Under the pieces are notes generated by a model. The model did not search any database. It was not told the DNA's origin and saw only the letters and a program-made list of their open reading frames with translations. A DNA stretch of 64,000 nt from Palsa-504 sp963767565 (GTDB taxonomy: Bacteria > Actinomycetota > Actinomycetes > Streptosporangiales > Streptosporangiaceae). A program made the position numbers and the translations under genes. The stretch is taken from NCBI GenBank assembly GCA_963767565.1, contig CAVYEG010000003.1:1-64000 (forward strand). The letters run 5' to 3'. Positions 28,493 to 40,007 of the stretch are shown here, one piece after another; within the stretch, counting starts at the first letter, position 1, and each line of letters starts with the position of its first letter.

Positions 28493-29329
28493 TTACCCGC
28501 GGGCGGCCTGGCCCGCCGCGAGGGACAGGTGCTGCCGGGCGAAGGCCAGCGACTCGGCCAGGTCGGCCAGCCGGTCCTGGTGGGTCGGCGCCTTGTTCGT
28601 GTTCACCTCCACCACCACCACGCCGTCAAAGCCGGTGGCCGGGAGCAGGGTGAGCAGCTCGGCGCAGGGCTGGGCGCCGCGGCCGGGGACCAGGTGCTCG
28701 TCGGGAAACGGCCCGGTGGGCGAGCCGGTGCCGTCGGCCAGGTGCACGTGGGCCAGGCGCCCGCCGAGCTCGGCGGCCATGGCCAGCGCGTCGGACCCCG
28801 AGGCGGCGGTGTGCGACAGGTCCAGCGTGACGTGCGGGACGTCCAGGGCCGTCGGGTCCCAGTGCGGGGCGTACCCCGCGACCTCGCTGCCGCCCACCTT
28901 GAGCGGGTACATGTTCTCGACCGCGAAGATGACGTCGCCCTCGGCGGCCAGGGCGGCCAGGCCCTCCTCGAAGCCGCGGGCGTACTCCTGCTGCCAGCGG
29001 AACGGCGGGTGCACGACCACCACCCGGGCCCCGACCCGCTCGGCCAGGTCCTTGGCGCGGCGCAGCTTCTCCCACGGCTCGCGGCCCCACACCCGCTGGG
29101 TGAGCAGCAGGCTGGGCGCGTGCACGGCCATGACGGGCAGCTGGTGGTAGGCGGACAGGCCCCGCAGCGCGTCCGCGGTCTGGCTTACCGGGTCGGTGTA
29201 GACCATGACCTCGATGCCGTCGTAGCCGAGGCGGGCGGCGATCTCGAAGGCCTCCGGCGTGCGTTCCGGGTAGACCGATGAGGTGGACAGGGCGACCGGC
29301 GGCCCCGGTGCCTTCGCCGCGCCGCTCAC
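28493..29329 (-). CDS. Sugar phosphate isomerase/epimerase-like TIM-barrel protein (AP endonuclease 2 family)
   Basis: 278 residues. Motifs of the xylose-isomerase-like TIM barrel: AARLGYDGIEVMVY, VVVHPPFRWQQEY, FAVENMYPL, TLDLSHTAA, LAHVHLADGTGS and VVVEVNTNK, with the usual Glu/His/Asp metal ligands. It may act on sugars, inosose or hydroxypyruvate; the exact reaction is not clear. Divergent from radA and co-directional with the BKACE gene. Confidence 0.8.
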   Translation of the reverse strand: MSGAAKAPGPPVALSTSSVYPERTPEAFEIAARLGYDGIEVMVYTDPVSQTADALRGLSAYHQLPVMAVHAPSLLLTQRVWGREPWEKLRRAKDLAERVGARVVVVHPPFRWQQEYARGFEEGLAALAAEGDVIFAVENMYPLKVGGSEVAGYAPHWDPTALDVPHVTLDLSHTAASGSDALAMAAELGGRLAHVHLADGTGSPTGPFPDEHLVPGRGAQPCAELLTLLPATGFDGVVVVEVNTNKAPTHQDRLADLAESLAFARQHLSLAAGQAARG

Positions 29330-29428
29330 TGCTGCACTCCCTCCGTAGGCCTGGCCGGGCCTCGTGGGCCGGCCGGGCGTCGGTTCCAGCTTACTGAGAT
29401 TGTCAGAGCCGGCCGTTATCGTGCGGGC

Positions 29429-30865
29429 ATGGCAAAGTCATCGGCCGGGACGGCCGGCTACCGGTGCACCGAGTGCGGCTGGCAGGCGGCCCGGTGGGCC
29501 GGACGCTGCGGTGAGTGCCAGGCCTGGGGCACGGTCGAGCAGGCGGGCGCGGCCCGCCCGGCCCGGATCGGGCAGCGGGCGGCCATCTTGCGCGCCCCGA
29601 TCGTGGCCACCACCCCGGCGGTGCCCATCGGCCAGGTGGACGCGACCGACGCCCGGGCCCGGCCGACCGGTCTTGATGAGCTGGACCGGGTGCTCGGCGG
29701 CGGCCTGGTGCCGGGCGCGGTGGTGCTGCTGGCGGGCGAGCCCGGGGTGGGCAAGTCCACGCTGCTGCTCGAGGCGGCCGCGCTGGCCGCGGAGAGCGGG
29801 CCGGTGCTGTACGTCACCGGCGAGGAATCGGCGGCCCAGGTGCGGTCGCGCGCGGACCGGATCGGCGCGATCAGCGACCGGCTGTTCCTGGCCGCCGAGA
29901 CCGACCTGGACGTGGTGCTGGGGCACGTCGACGCGGTGGAGCCCCGGCTGCTGATCATCGACTCGGTGCAGACGATCGCCGCGGGCGACGTCGACGGGGC
30001 CGCGGGCGGGGTGACCCAGATCCGGGCCGTGGCCAGCGCGCTGACCGCCGTGGCCAAGGAACGCTCGCTGGCTACCATCCTGGTCGGGCACGTGACCAAG
30101 GACGGCTCGGTGGCCGGCCCCCGGGCCCTGGAGCACCTGGTCGACGTGGTGCTGCACTTCGACGGCGACCGGCATTCCCAGCTGCGCATGGTGCGGGCGG
30201 TCAAGAACCGGTACGGGCCGACCGACGAGGTCGGCTGTTTCGACCTGGGCGAGTACGGCCTGATCGGGCTGCCCGACCCGAGCGGGCTGTTCATCTCCCA
30301 GCATCGCGAGCCGGTACCCGGCACCTGCGTGACCGTGACGCTGGAGGGGCGCAGGCCGCTGCCGGCCGAGGTCCAGGCGCTGGTGGGGCGCTCGGCGCTG
30401 GAGATGCCCCGGCGGGCCACCTCCGGCCTTGACCCCGCGCGGGTGGGCATGGTGCTGGCCGTCCTGCAGCGCCGGGCCGGGCTGAAGCTCGGAAAACAGG
30501 ACGTGTACGCGGCCACGGTGGGCGGAGTGCGCCTGACCGAGCCTTCCGTGGACCTGGCCGTGGCCGTCGCGCTGGCCAGCTCTACGGCCGATCTGAGCGT
30601 GCCGCGGGGCGTGGTGGCCATCGGCGAGGTCGGCCTGGCCGGCGAGGTCCGGCGGGTGGCCGGCCTGGCCCGGCGGCTGGCCGAGGCGGAGCGGATGGGG
30701 TTCCGGCGGGCGATCGTCCCGTCGGGTTCGGCCGGTCTGGAGGTGGTCGGGACCGAGCTCGCCCGCGGCGGCCCGCAGCCCGGCGGCGACGTGCCGAAGC
30801 TTCGGGCCGTCCCGGTGGACGACATCCGCCAGGCGCTGGCCGCGGTGCTCGGGCCGGACCAGTAA
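29429..30865 (+). CDS. radA: DNA repair protein RadA
   Basis: 478 residues. N-terminal C4 zinc finger (YRCTECGW ... CGECQAWGT, residues 11-34), RecA-like ATPase with Walker A GEPGVGKST at 103-111, the RadA signature VKNRYGPTDEVGCF, and a C-terminal Lon-protease-like domain. It promotes branch migration in recombinational repair in the cytoplasm. In M. tuberculosis disA follows radA; here disA is absent and the next gene is convergent, 23 bp away. Confidence 0.95.
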   Translation: MAKSSAGTAGYRCTECGWQAARWAGRCGECQAWGTVEQAGAARPARIGQRAAILRAPIVATTPAVPIGQVDATDARARPTGLDELDRVLGGGLVPGAVVLLAGEPGVGKSTLLLEAAALAAESGPVLYVTGEESAAQVRSRADRIGAISDRLFLAAETDLDVVLGHVDAVEPRLLIIDSVQTIAAGDVDGAAGGVTQIRAVASALTAVAKERSLATILVGHVTKDGSVAGPRALEHLVDVVLHFDGDRHSQLRMVRAVKNRYGPTDEVGCFDLGEYGLIGLPDPSGLFISQHREPVPGTCVTVTLEGRRPLPAEVQALVGRSALEMPRRATSGLDPARVGMVLAVLQRRAGLKLGKQDVYAATVGGVRLTEPSVDLAVAVALASSTADLSVPRGVVAIGEVGLAGEVRRVAGLARRLAEAERMGFRRAIVPSGSAGLEVVGTELARGGPQPGGDVPKLRAVPVDDIRQALAAVLGPDQ

Positions 30866-30888
30866 CCGGTCAGCGGACCAGTAACCGG

Positions 30889-31653
30889 TCAGCGGACCAG
30901 TTTGAAGGTGCTTACCCGGCTGGCCACGGTGGCCGTCCTGACCTGTGCCTGGTAGGTGCCGGGCCGGGCCGAGGAAGCGAGCGTGACGCAGCCGGGCAGC
31001 GTGATCGCGCGGTTCCAGGCGATCGAGGTCTGCACCGGGACGCCGCGGCTGAGCTGGTCGTCCTGGTTGCCGCCGCCGCGGGAGCAGTCGGCCGAGTCCC
31101 AGATGACCCGGCCCGCTGACATCACGGTCAAGTGCAGCTGGGCCGGGCCCAGGTTGAGGGTGCAGGTGCCGGAGGCCGTGGAGACCGCGTAGACGTCGAA
31201 CTCGGGGAGCTCGTGAGCTGAGTAGCTCGGCCGGGTGCTGAACAGGCTGAGTACCACCGAGCTGGGCGAGCAGTCGCCGCCGGATTGCGCGGCCACCGAC
31301 GCGGTGGGGGCCGGGTCGGCGCCGGCCTTGGCGGTCGCGGTCGCGCTCGGGGCGGTGGCCGCCGGCAGGCCGGAGGCGCCCGCGCTCGGCAGGCCGGGCA
31401 CGGCGGCGTCGGCCCCGTCCGAGGCGGAGGCGTCCGCCGACGGCTCCGGCGACACGCGGTGATACTGCGCGGCCGGCGTCGTGATCGCCGGTGAGCTCGC
31501 CGCCGCCGGGTGGGCCGGCTTGCCGCCGCCGGAGAAGGCCCAGGCGAGCAGGCCGAGCAGCGTCAGTCCCGCGGCCAGGGTGATCGCCCGGCGGCGCCAG
31601 TAGGTTTCGGGCTGGTCCGCGCCACTATCGTCACGGTAAGAACCACCGTCCAT
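30889..31653 (-). CDS. Membrane-anchored conserved protein (Rv3587c position)
   Basis: 254 residues from ATG 31653. Short cytoplasmic N-terminus (YRDDSGADQPETYWRRR), one membrane helix (AITLAAGLTLLGLLAWAFSG), an Ala/Ser/Pro-rich linker (~55-125) and an extracytoplasmic beta-rich domain with four cysteines (GDCSPSSVVLSL; GTCTLNLG; SADCSRGGG; LPGCVTL), probably two disulfides. Between radA and mutY M. tuberculosis also has a membrane protein (Rv3587c) on this strand. Function unknown. The longer frame reaching into mutY is antisense and not used. Confidence 0.8.
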   Translation of the reverse strand: MDGGSYRDDSGADQPETYWRRRAITLAAGLTLLGLLAWAFSGGGKPAHPAAASSPAITTPAAQYHRVSPEPSADASASDGADAAVPGLPSAGASGLPAATAPSATATAKAGADPAPTASVAAQSGGDCSPSSVVLSLFSTRPSYSAHELPEFDVYAVSTASGTCTLNLGPAQLHLTVMSAGRVIWDSADCSRGGGNQDDQLSRGVPVQTSIAWNRAITLPGCVTLASSARPGTYQAQVRTATVASRVSTFKLVR

Positions 31654-32696
31654 ACGCAGAGTATGCAAGCTCAGGCTTAACTGAGCGTGAAGACCCGCCG
31701 GCTGCGGCGCACGCTCCGTTACATCGGGGCCGGACCCCGCCGCGCGGCCCGGCCGGCGTGCCACGAGCCGCCTGGCCGGCGTGCCACGATAGGCAGCATC
31801 ATGACCACGCGCTACTCGGAGCCGGTGCTGGACTGGTACGCACGTAACCAGCGCGACCTGCCCTGGCGTTCGGCCGCCGCGACGCCGTGGTCGGTGCTGG
31901 TCAGCGAGATCATGCTGCAGCAGACGCCGGTCTCCCGCGTGCTGCCCGCGCATGCGGCGTGGCTGGCCCGGTGGCCCACGCCGGCCGCGCTGGCGGCCGA
32001 GCCGGCCGGCGAGGCGATCAGGCAGTGGGGCAGGCTCGGCTATCCGCGGCGGGCGCTGCGGCTGCACGAGACGGCCACCATCTTGACCGCGCGGCACGGC
32101 GGCCAGGTGCCGGCCGACGTCGACGCCCTGCTGGCGCTGCCCGGGATCGGCAGCTACACCGCGGCGGCGGTGGCCAGCTTCGCCTTCGGCCAGCGGCACG
32201 CGGTACTCGACACCAACGTCCGCCGGGTGCTGGCCAGGCTGGTGGCCGGCCAGCCGCGGCCGGCCGCCGCCACGTCGGTGGCCGAGCGGCGGCTGGCCGC
32301 CTCGCTGCTGCCGGCCGAGCCCGCGGTCGCGGCGCGCTGGTCGGTGGCGGTGATGGAACTGGGCGCGCTGGTCTGCTCGGCGGCCAGCCCGCGCTGCGCC
32401 GCCTGCCCGGTGGCGCGGGAGTGCGCCTGGCTGGCCGCCGGCCGTCCGCAGCATACGGGCCGGCGCCGCGCCGGGGGCAGCGGTACGACGGCACCGACCG
32501 GCAGTGCCGGGGGCGGCTGCTGGCCGTGCTGCGGGATTCCGGCTCCCCGGTGCCGTCCGCGGCCCTGGCCGCGGCCTGGGCCGACCAGGTGCAGCTGGCC
32601 CGGGCGCTGGACGGCCTGGTCGCCGACGGGCTGGCCGATCCGCTGCCCGACGGCCGCTACGCGCTGCCCGGGCCCGCGCCAGCTGCCGAGCTGGCG

Positions 32697-32742
32697 CCGA
32701 CAGCAGGAAACCCGGGCCGCGGCCCGGGTTTCCTGCTGTCGG
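32697..32742. terminator. Perfect 46-bp palindrome, bidirectional terminator
   Basis: Two 23-bp arms with no spacer: ccgacagcaggaaacccggg with its core at 32697-32719 and the complement at 32720-32742. It lies exactly between the ends of the convergent mutY and clpC genes and abuts the clpC stop. The T/A-poor stem fits an actinobacterial terminator without a U tract. As a perfect cruciform it is unusually strong. Confidence 0.85.
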
Positions 32743-35328
<2,586 letters not shown>

Positions 35329-35649
35329 CTCTCGTCGCTCTCCCTCACAGCACGGGGGTATGGGGTCGAACCCACCTTGCCTACTCCGCATAGTAGCCGT
35401 GCGCCCACGGACTCACTCTTATTGCGAGTATGCGCTACGCATAACTAAACGTTCCCCGGGACATGGCCGTTCATCCTCATCCAACCCGCTGGACCTGGGC
35501 AGTGTTCCCGGTACGCCGCAAGCGAACGCCCCTCACCCCCCTGCTTCCCCGGCCCCAGCCAGGCTGCTGGGCCGGCCCAGAGCCGGGCAGGCGGCCACCG
35601 GGGCCCTCGGCATCCCACGCTACCGGCCGGCCGTCCCCGGATAAGCAAA

Positions 35650-35685
35650 CGCACCGCCGGCCCCTCGCAAGGGGCCGGCGGTGCG
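35650..35685. terminator. 16-bp stem terminator downstream of lsr2
   Basis: cgcaccgccggcccct (35650-35665), loop cgca, and a perfect complementary arm 35670-35685. It lies in the clpC-lsr2 intergenic region (35329-35811), beyond the lsr2 stop, and should insulate the clpC promoter. The rest of that region shows no gene. Confidence 0.75.
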
Positions 35686-35811
35686 TCTCGGCCGGCCGGG
35701 CCTGGCGGCCCGGGAGCGGTCCTGCTTAACACCACGGCCAAGGAGTCGCTCGCCTCAGGGCGAAGATCCCGGGAGAACGCCGAAGAACTCGCGAACTCCG
35801 GTCGGTGCGTG

Positions 35812-36135
35812 CTAGTGCGCGGCCTCGTACTCCGCGACGATGTTCGCCGGAATGCGCCCGCGCTCATTGACCTTGTAACCGCGCTGCTTCGCCCACGACC
35901 TGATTTGAGCACTGCGCTCACGGCCCGGGCCAGTACGCGTCCTGCGACGCCGAGCCGGAGAGCTCGCTTTGCGCGCGTGCTCCACATAGTGGGCGAGCTC
36001 TTTACGAAGCTTGCCGGCGTTGCCAGTACTCAGATCGATCTCATACGTGGCGCCATCGAGTCCAAACGCTACGGTCTCGGTAGCCTCGCTTCCATCGAGA
36101 TCGTCGACGAGAAGCACCTGCACCTTCTGTGCCAT
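35812..36135 (-). CDS. lsr2: Lsr2 nucleoid-associated protein
   Basis: 107 residues from ATG 36135 (MAQKVQVLLVDDLDGSEA). N-terminal oligomerisation domain, basic linker (SPARRRRTRTGPGRE), C-terminal AT-hook-like DNA-binding domain with NERGRIP. Xenogeneic silencer that binds A/T-rich DNA in actinobacteria. The upstream region 36136-36376 is A/T-richer and probably carries its own promoter. In M. tuberculosis lysS lies upstream; it is absent here. Confidence 0.95.
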   Translation of the reverse strand: MAQKVQVLLVDDLDGSEATETVAFGLDGATYEIDLSTGNAGKLRKELAHYVEHARKASSPARRRRTRTGPGRERSAQIRSWAKQRGYKVNERGRIPANIVAEYEAAH

Positions 36136-36376
36136 CGAATCGGCCCTTCTGACGGAGCAACCTATTTTGGATGTTAAAGATATACCCAATCCGAAGGAGT
36201 TGACAATTCTGTAAGTCCCGATTCTGCGATTTTTGAGCGGACTGTGACCATGAAGCCATCACCGGACAGCACTCTGAGTAATGCATAGTTCGCAGCGCGG
36301 TGGGGCAGATGAAGATGGGCGGCCAGTGGCGCAGTTCAGTTGGCCAGTTCGGATATGCCCGCCGTTACCTGAAATA

Positions 36377-37138
36377 TCAAGACCGATCCTCGCGCGATCG
36401 GCGCTTGGCGTTCCTGGCCGCGCGGCGCTTGGGCGCCATCTCCCGGCGCAGGAAGATGACCACGCCGATGATGAACGCCACGCAAACTACCAGCGGTGGA
36501 GTCAGCGCCGCGAGGTCCTGCCACATAGCAGAGTCCTTCCTGCGTCGTCCTTCCCGCGGCCCGCGGCCGGCGATGCTCCCCGCTGGGCTCGTATCGTCTC
36601 CTGCGCAACGCTGATGCTCATTTTCCCGGCCCGGTAAGAGGCGCAACAGCATGCGGCTGTTGCCCAGAGTGTTAGGCTTTACGCGCTCTAGGTCGAGAAA
36701 CTCCGCCACGCCCTCGTCGTAGGAACGCAATAGTTCCGAGTACACCTCTGCGGCCACCGGAGTGCCGCTGATGACCTGGAATCCATGGCGGGCGAAGAAG
36801 TCGACCGCGAAAGTCAAGCAGAACACGCGGTCCACGCCAAGGACGCGGGCCCGCTGAAGCAACGTATCGACGATCGCGTGACCGATACCCAGCCCTTGGC
36901 ATCCGGCCGGGACGGCAACCGTCCTGATCTCGGCGAGATCCTCCCACATCACGTGCAATGCGCCACAACCCGCCAGCGCAGCGTCATCATCGAGTTCGGC
37001 TATGCAGAACTCCTGGATGTCTTCATACAGCGTGACCGTGGCCTTACTCAGCAAACGTCCAGACTCCACATTGGAATCGATCAGCTTCCGGATCATAGGC
37101 ACGTCACGAGTGCGCGCGGACCGGATCGTGTAAGACAT
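36377..37138 (-). CDS. GNAT acetyltransferase (N-acetylglutamate synthase-like) fused to a C-terminal membrane helix
   Basis: 253 codons from ATG 37138 without a stop. Residues 1-~175 resemble actinobacterial ArgA (Rv2747 type), which makes N-acetylglutamate for arginine synthesis: TIRSARTRDVPMIRKLID, IRTVAVPAGCQGLGIGHAIV with the acetyl-CoA loop, DFFARHGF, and NTLGNSRMLLRL, where the family normally ends. The frame continues through a ~30-residue linker into MWQDLAALTPPLVVC with a membrane helix (VVCVAFIIGVVIFLRR) and a basic tail. Either a stop codon was lost or the 49-aa membrane protein (36377-36526) is translated separately from its own ATG. The even longer upstream frame is antisense to the NlpC gene. 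Confidence 0.75.
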   Translation of the reverse strand: MSYTIRSARTRDVPMIRKLIDSNVESGRLLSKATVTLYEDIQEFCIAELDDDAALAGCGALHVMWEDLAEIRTVAVPAGCQGLGIGHAIVDTLLQRARVLGVDRVFCLTFAVDFFARHGFQVISGTPVAAEVYSELLRSYDEGVAEFLDLERVKPNTLGNSRMLLRLLPGRENEHQRCAGDDTSPAGSIAGRGPREGRRRKDSAMWQDLAALTPPLVVCVAFIIGVVIFLRREMAPKRRAARNAKRRSREDRS

Positions 37139-37258
37139 AGCGCCGTCCACGATAGCCGCTGCCCGGGCGGCCGGGACGGCCCGGACTGGTGTGACCCAAG
37201 GTAAAACTTCTCCTGAGTTGGTCGCCAACCGACCCTGATTCCAATATCGTGCATCGCT

Positions 37259-38233
37259 GTGCGCAAACTGAGTGGAGCCGCCGCCGTGGCCGTGGCTGCC
37301 CTCGCTCTGCTGGTGCCCGCGGCGGGCAGCCGGGCGCAGACGACCGATCCGAGGCCCGACCTGACCGCCCTGGTCGCGCAGGCCAAGCAGCTCGAGTTCC
37401 AGATCAACGCCCTGAGCGAACAGTACGACAGCCTGCGCATCCAGCTCACCCGGGCCCAGGCCGACGCGCTCATCGCCGAGCGGGCCGCCACCAGGACCCA
37501 GTCCGCGCTGGCCCTCGGCCAGCAGGCCATAGCGCAGCTGGCCGCGGAGAATTACATGAACGCCGGGCTCGACCCGACGCTGCAGGCCCTGGTCGCTGGC
37601 AACCCGGAGCAGTTCCTGTCCCAGGCCGCCACGCTGACCGAGATCGACCAGGCCAGCGGAGACCGGGTCAGCACGCTGAGCAGCGAGGCCGCCCAGGCGC
37701 TCAGGGAACGGCAGACCGCCCAGCAGCAGGTCGCCGCCGTCAATGCCCTGCAGGCCCAGCTGGGCACCAAGAAGCAGGCCATCGAGGCCAAGATCGACGT
37801 GGTTAACAGCGCGGCGATGAAGCAGGCGATGGCGATATTCGATCAGACCGGCCAGTATCCCGACATCACCATCCCGACCGCCAACACGATCGGGGCGCAG
37901 GCGCTGGAGGCGGCGCTGAGCAAGCGGGGCGACCCGTACGTGTGGGGCGCGGCCGGGCCCGGCGCCTTCGACTGCTCCGGGCTGGTCGTCTGGGCCTACG
38001 CGCAGGAAGGCATCACGCTCCCGCATTTCACCGGAGACCAGTGGAACTCCGGCATGCACGTCTCGCGCAACGACCTGGAACCCGGCGATCTGGTCTTCTT
38101 CTATCCCGATATCAGCCACGTGGGGATTTACCTGGGCAACGGGCTGATGGTCGACGCGCCTGATTTCGGCCAGACGGTCCAGGTCCAGCCGGTTTTCTGG
38201 GCCAACTACGTGGGCGCGGTCCGGATCGCCTGA
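37259..38233 (+). CDS. Secreted NlpC/P60 peptidoglycan hydrolase (RipA-like)
   Basis: 324 residues from GTG 37259. Sec signal peptide (MRKLSG then a hydrophobic core to AAGSRAQ). A long helical, coiled-coil region (~35-195), then the NlpC/P60 domain with catalytic Cys239 in FDCSGLVVW, His287 in SHVGIYLG and substrate-loop GDPYVWGAAGPG. D,L-endopeptidase cleaving peptide stems of peptidoglycan, probably in cell separation; the coiled coil may hold it inactive. Divergent from the GNAT gene. Confidence 0.92.
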   Translation: MRKLSGAAAVAVAALALLVPAAGSRAQTTDPRPDLTALVAQAKQLEFQINALSEQYDSLRIQLTRAQADALIAERAATRTQSALALGQQAIAQLAAENYMNAGLDPTLQALVAGNPEQFLSQAATLTEIDQASGDRVSTLSSEAAQALRERQTAQQQVAAVNALQAQLGTKKQAIEAKIDVVNSAAMKQAMAIFDQTGQYPDITIPTANTIGAQALEAALSKRGDPYVWGAAGPGAFDCSGLVVWAYAQEGITLPHFTGDQWNSGMHVSRNDLEPGDLVFFYPDISHVGIYLGNGLMVDAPDFGQTVQVQPVFWANYVGAVRIA

Positions 38234-38712
38234 GGCCGGGCTCCGGGACGTCACCCGGGCCCGCGCAACCGGATCAATGTGCATCTGAGCCGGTCCCGAC
38301 CGGCTCACCGTGACAACGATCCGGTCGCATCCACGCGGCCTGATCGCAGAAACCGGACAAAACAGGCAGCACGACCGGCGTCAGGCGGCGCAGGCCCGGC
38401 GGCGCAGGCCCGGCAGCGCGGGCGCGGCGGCTCAGCCCCAGGTTCCGCGTCCAGGGTGGCCGCCGGGACGCCGCCCTTCCCGGTGGCCGTGTGCAGGGCC
38501 TCGACGGCCTGCCAGGCGCCGGGCAGGAGCGCGGCCGGGTTCTTCATCCGGGGCCGCAACGCGGCGGCCCGTGATTGCCGTCTCCATGATCTTGTCCTCC
38601 AGGTGCTTGGTTCGGTCACACTGACCGGCTTTCGCCGGTCTATCCGGGTAGACCAGTGCCGGCGGAAGAATGTGACAACGCCAGCGGACGGCAACAGCAG
38701 AAGGAGCAGACC
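38234..38712. other. Intergenic stretch with a pseudogene fragment
   Basis: Apart from the carboxymuconolactone-decarboxylase fragment at 38449-38547, I see only a 14-bp duplicated ggcgcaggcccggc near 38390 and the ribosome-binding region of the next gene. No real ORF. Confidence 0.6.
38449..38547 (-). pseudogene. N-terminal fragment of a carboxymuconolactone decarboxylase/AhpD-like protein
   Basis: The minus strand encodes MKNPAALLPGAWQAVEALHT then ATGKGGVPAATLD, the characteristic N-terminus of the AhpD-like carboxymuconolactone decarboxylase family. Homology stops at about 38449, before the catalytic CxxC region, and continues as Ala/Pro/Arg-rich nonsense. The gene is a relic. Confidence 0.65.
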
Positions 38713-39243
38713 ATGAAGTTCCGGGCCTGCGTCGAGCCTCCGGAGCCCATGCGGGGGCTGGAAGTTCCCCAGCAGGTGGTGGCGGCGCTCGGCGGCGGCA
38801 ATCGGCCGAGGGTCACTATCACGATCAACGGGCATTCCTGGCGGAGCAGGGTCGCCATCATGCGGGGCCGCTACCTGCTCGGCCTGAGCAACGCCAACCG
38901 GCAGGCCGCCGGTGTCGTTACCGGCGAGGAGGTCGAGGTCGAGGTGGAATTCGACGCCGAGCCTCCGGTCGTGGTCGAGCCCGCGGACTTCGCCCGCGCC
39001 CTGGACGCCGATCCGTTTGCCCGCGCCGCCTATGACCGCCTGGCCTACAGTCACCGCCGGGAGCACGTGCGCGCTATCGAGAGCGCGGTGAAGCCGGAGA
39101 CGCGCGCACGAAGGATCGAGCAGGCCCTGGCTATGCTGCGGGACCAGAAGCCTGCCGGGGCCGCGACCAAGCGCGCGCCTGATCAGCTGCCGGAGGATCC
39201 GGCGAAGCCGGCGGATCCGGCGAAGCCGGCGTTTCTTTCGTAG
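38713..39243 (+). CDS. DUF1905/YdeI-like (OmdA-type) protein
   Basis: 176 residues from ATG 38713. Residues 1-~90 match DUF1905 (VPQQVVAALGGGNRPRVTIT; RGRYLLGLSNANRQAAGV), and the C-terminal part has the bacteriocin-protection YdeI/OmpD-like helical motif (FARAAYDRLAYSHRREHVRA; KPETRARRIEQALAMLR). Cytosolic, function poorly known. The last 61 bp overlap the 3' end of coaX on the other strand; the repeated DPAKPA tail is the antisense of the AGFAGS repeat of CoaX. Confidence 0.82.
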   Translation: MKFRACVEPPEPMRGLEVPQQVVAALGGGNRPRVTITINGHSWRSRVAIMRGRYLLGLSNANRQAAGVVTGEEVEVEVEFDAEPPVVVEPADFARALDADPFARAAYDRLAYSHRREHVRAIESAVKPETRARRIEQALAMLRDQKPAGAATKRAPDQLPEDPAKPADPAKPAFLS

Positions 39244-40007
39244 ACCAGGCGCAGGCCGATCAGGGTGAGCCAGGGCTCGTAAGCGTCGATGACGCTGACC
39301 TCGTCGATGACCAGGGGGGCCAGGCCGCCGGTGGCGATGATGGTCACGGCTTCGGGATCTTCCGGGCAAAGCTCGCGTGCCATCCGGGTGGCTATCCCCT
39401 CTACCTGCGCGGCGAACCCGAAGATAATGCCTGACTGCAATGCCTCGACGGTGTTCTTGCCGACGACCCGGGGCGGCCTGGTCAGTTCGACCTTGAGCAA
39501 TTGCGCGGCCCGCCGGGACAGGGCGTCCACGGATATCTCGATGCCCGGGGCGAGCGCGCCGCCGACGAACTCGCCGCGGGCGCTGACCGCGTCGAAATTG
39601 GTCGAGGTGCCGAAGTCGACCACCACCGCCGGCCCGCCGTACAGGTGCACCGCGGCCAGCGAGTTCATGATCCGGTCGCTGCCCACTTCTTTCGGGTTGT
39701 CCATTCGGACCGGCACGCCGGTCTTTACTCCCGGTTCCACGATGACCGTCTCCAGCTGCCCGTAATAGCGCTGGCACATCTCTCTCATCTCGTGCAGCAC
39801 GGAAGGCACGGTGGAGCACAGCGAAATTCCGTGGATCTCGTTTTCGCTTACGGTGCTGCTGCGCTGGAGCAGGCCGTGCAGCACCAGGGCCAGCTCGTCC
39901 GCGGTGCGATCGGGAACCGTGGCCACCCGCCAGTGCTCGATGACCCGGTCCTTGTCGAATACGCCGAGCACCGTATTGGTGTTGCCGATGTCAATGGTCA
40001 GCAGCAT
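39183..40007 (-). CDS. coaX: Type III pantothenate kinase
   Basis: 274 residues, ASKHA fold. Phosphate-binding TIDIGNTNT at the N-terminus, DNPKEVGSDRIMN, DFGTSTNFDAVS, GALAPGIEIS and the C-terminal TGGLAPL. Phosphorylates pantothenate, the first step to coenzyme A; this type is feedback-insensitive. Overlaps panC by 17 bp. The C-terminal AGFAGS repeat is not part of the conserved fold. Confidence 0.93.
   Translation of the reverse strand: MLLTIDIGNTNTVLGVFDKDRVIEHWRVATVPDRTADELALVLHGLLQRSSTVSENEIHGISLCSTVPSVLHEMREMCQRYYGQLETVIVEPGVKTGVPVRMDNPKEVGSDRIMNSLAAVHLYGGPAVVVDFGTSTNFDAVSARGEFVGGALAPGIEISVDALSRRAAQLLKVELTRPPRVVGKNTVEALQSGIIFGFAAQVEGIATRMARELCPEDPEAVTIIATGGLAPLVIDEVSVIDAYEPWLTLIGLRLVYERNAGFAGSAGFAGSSGS

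Noticed and set aside
37139..38308. N-terminal extension of the GNAT frame to 38308
   Set aside because: It is antisense to the NlpC/P60 gene, and GNAT homology begins only at 37138.
38279..38716. 145-codon plus-strand ORF
   Set aside because: Opposite to the carboxymuconolactone decarboxylase fragment, with no homology and Arg/Ala/Gly-rich composition typical of a shadow frame.
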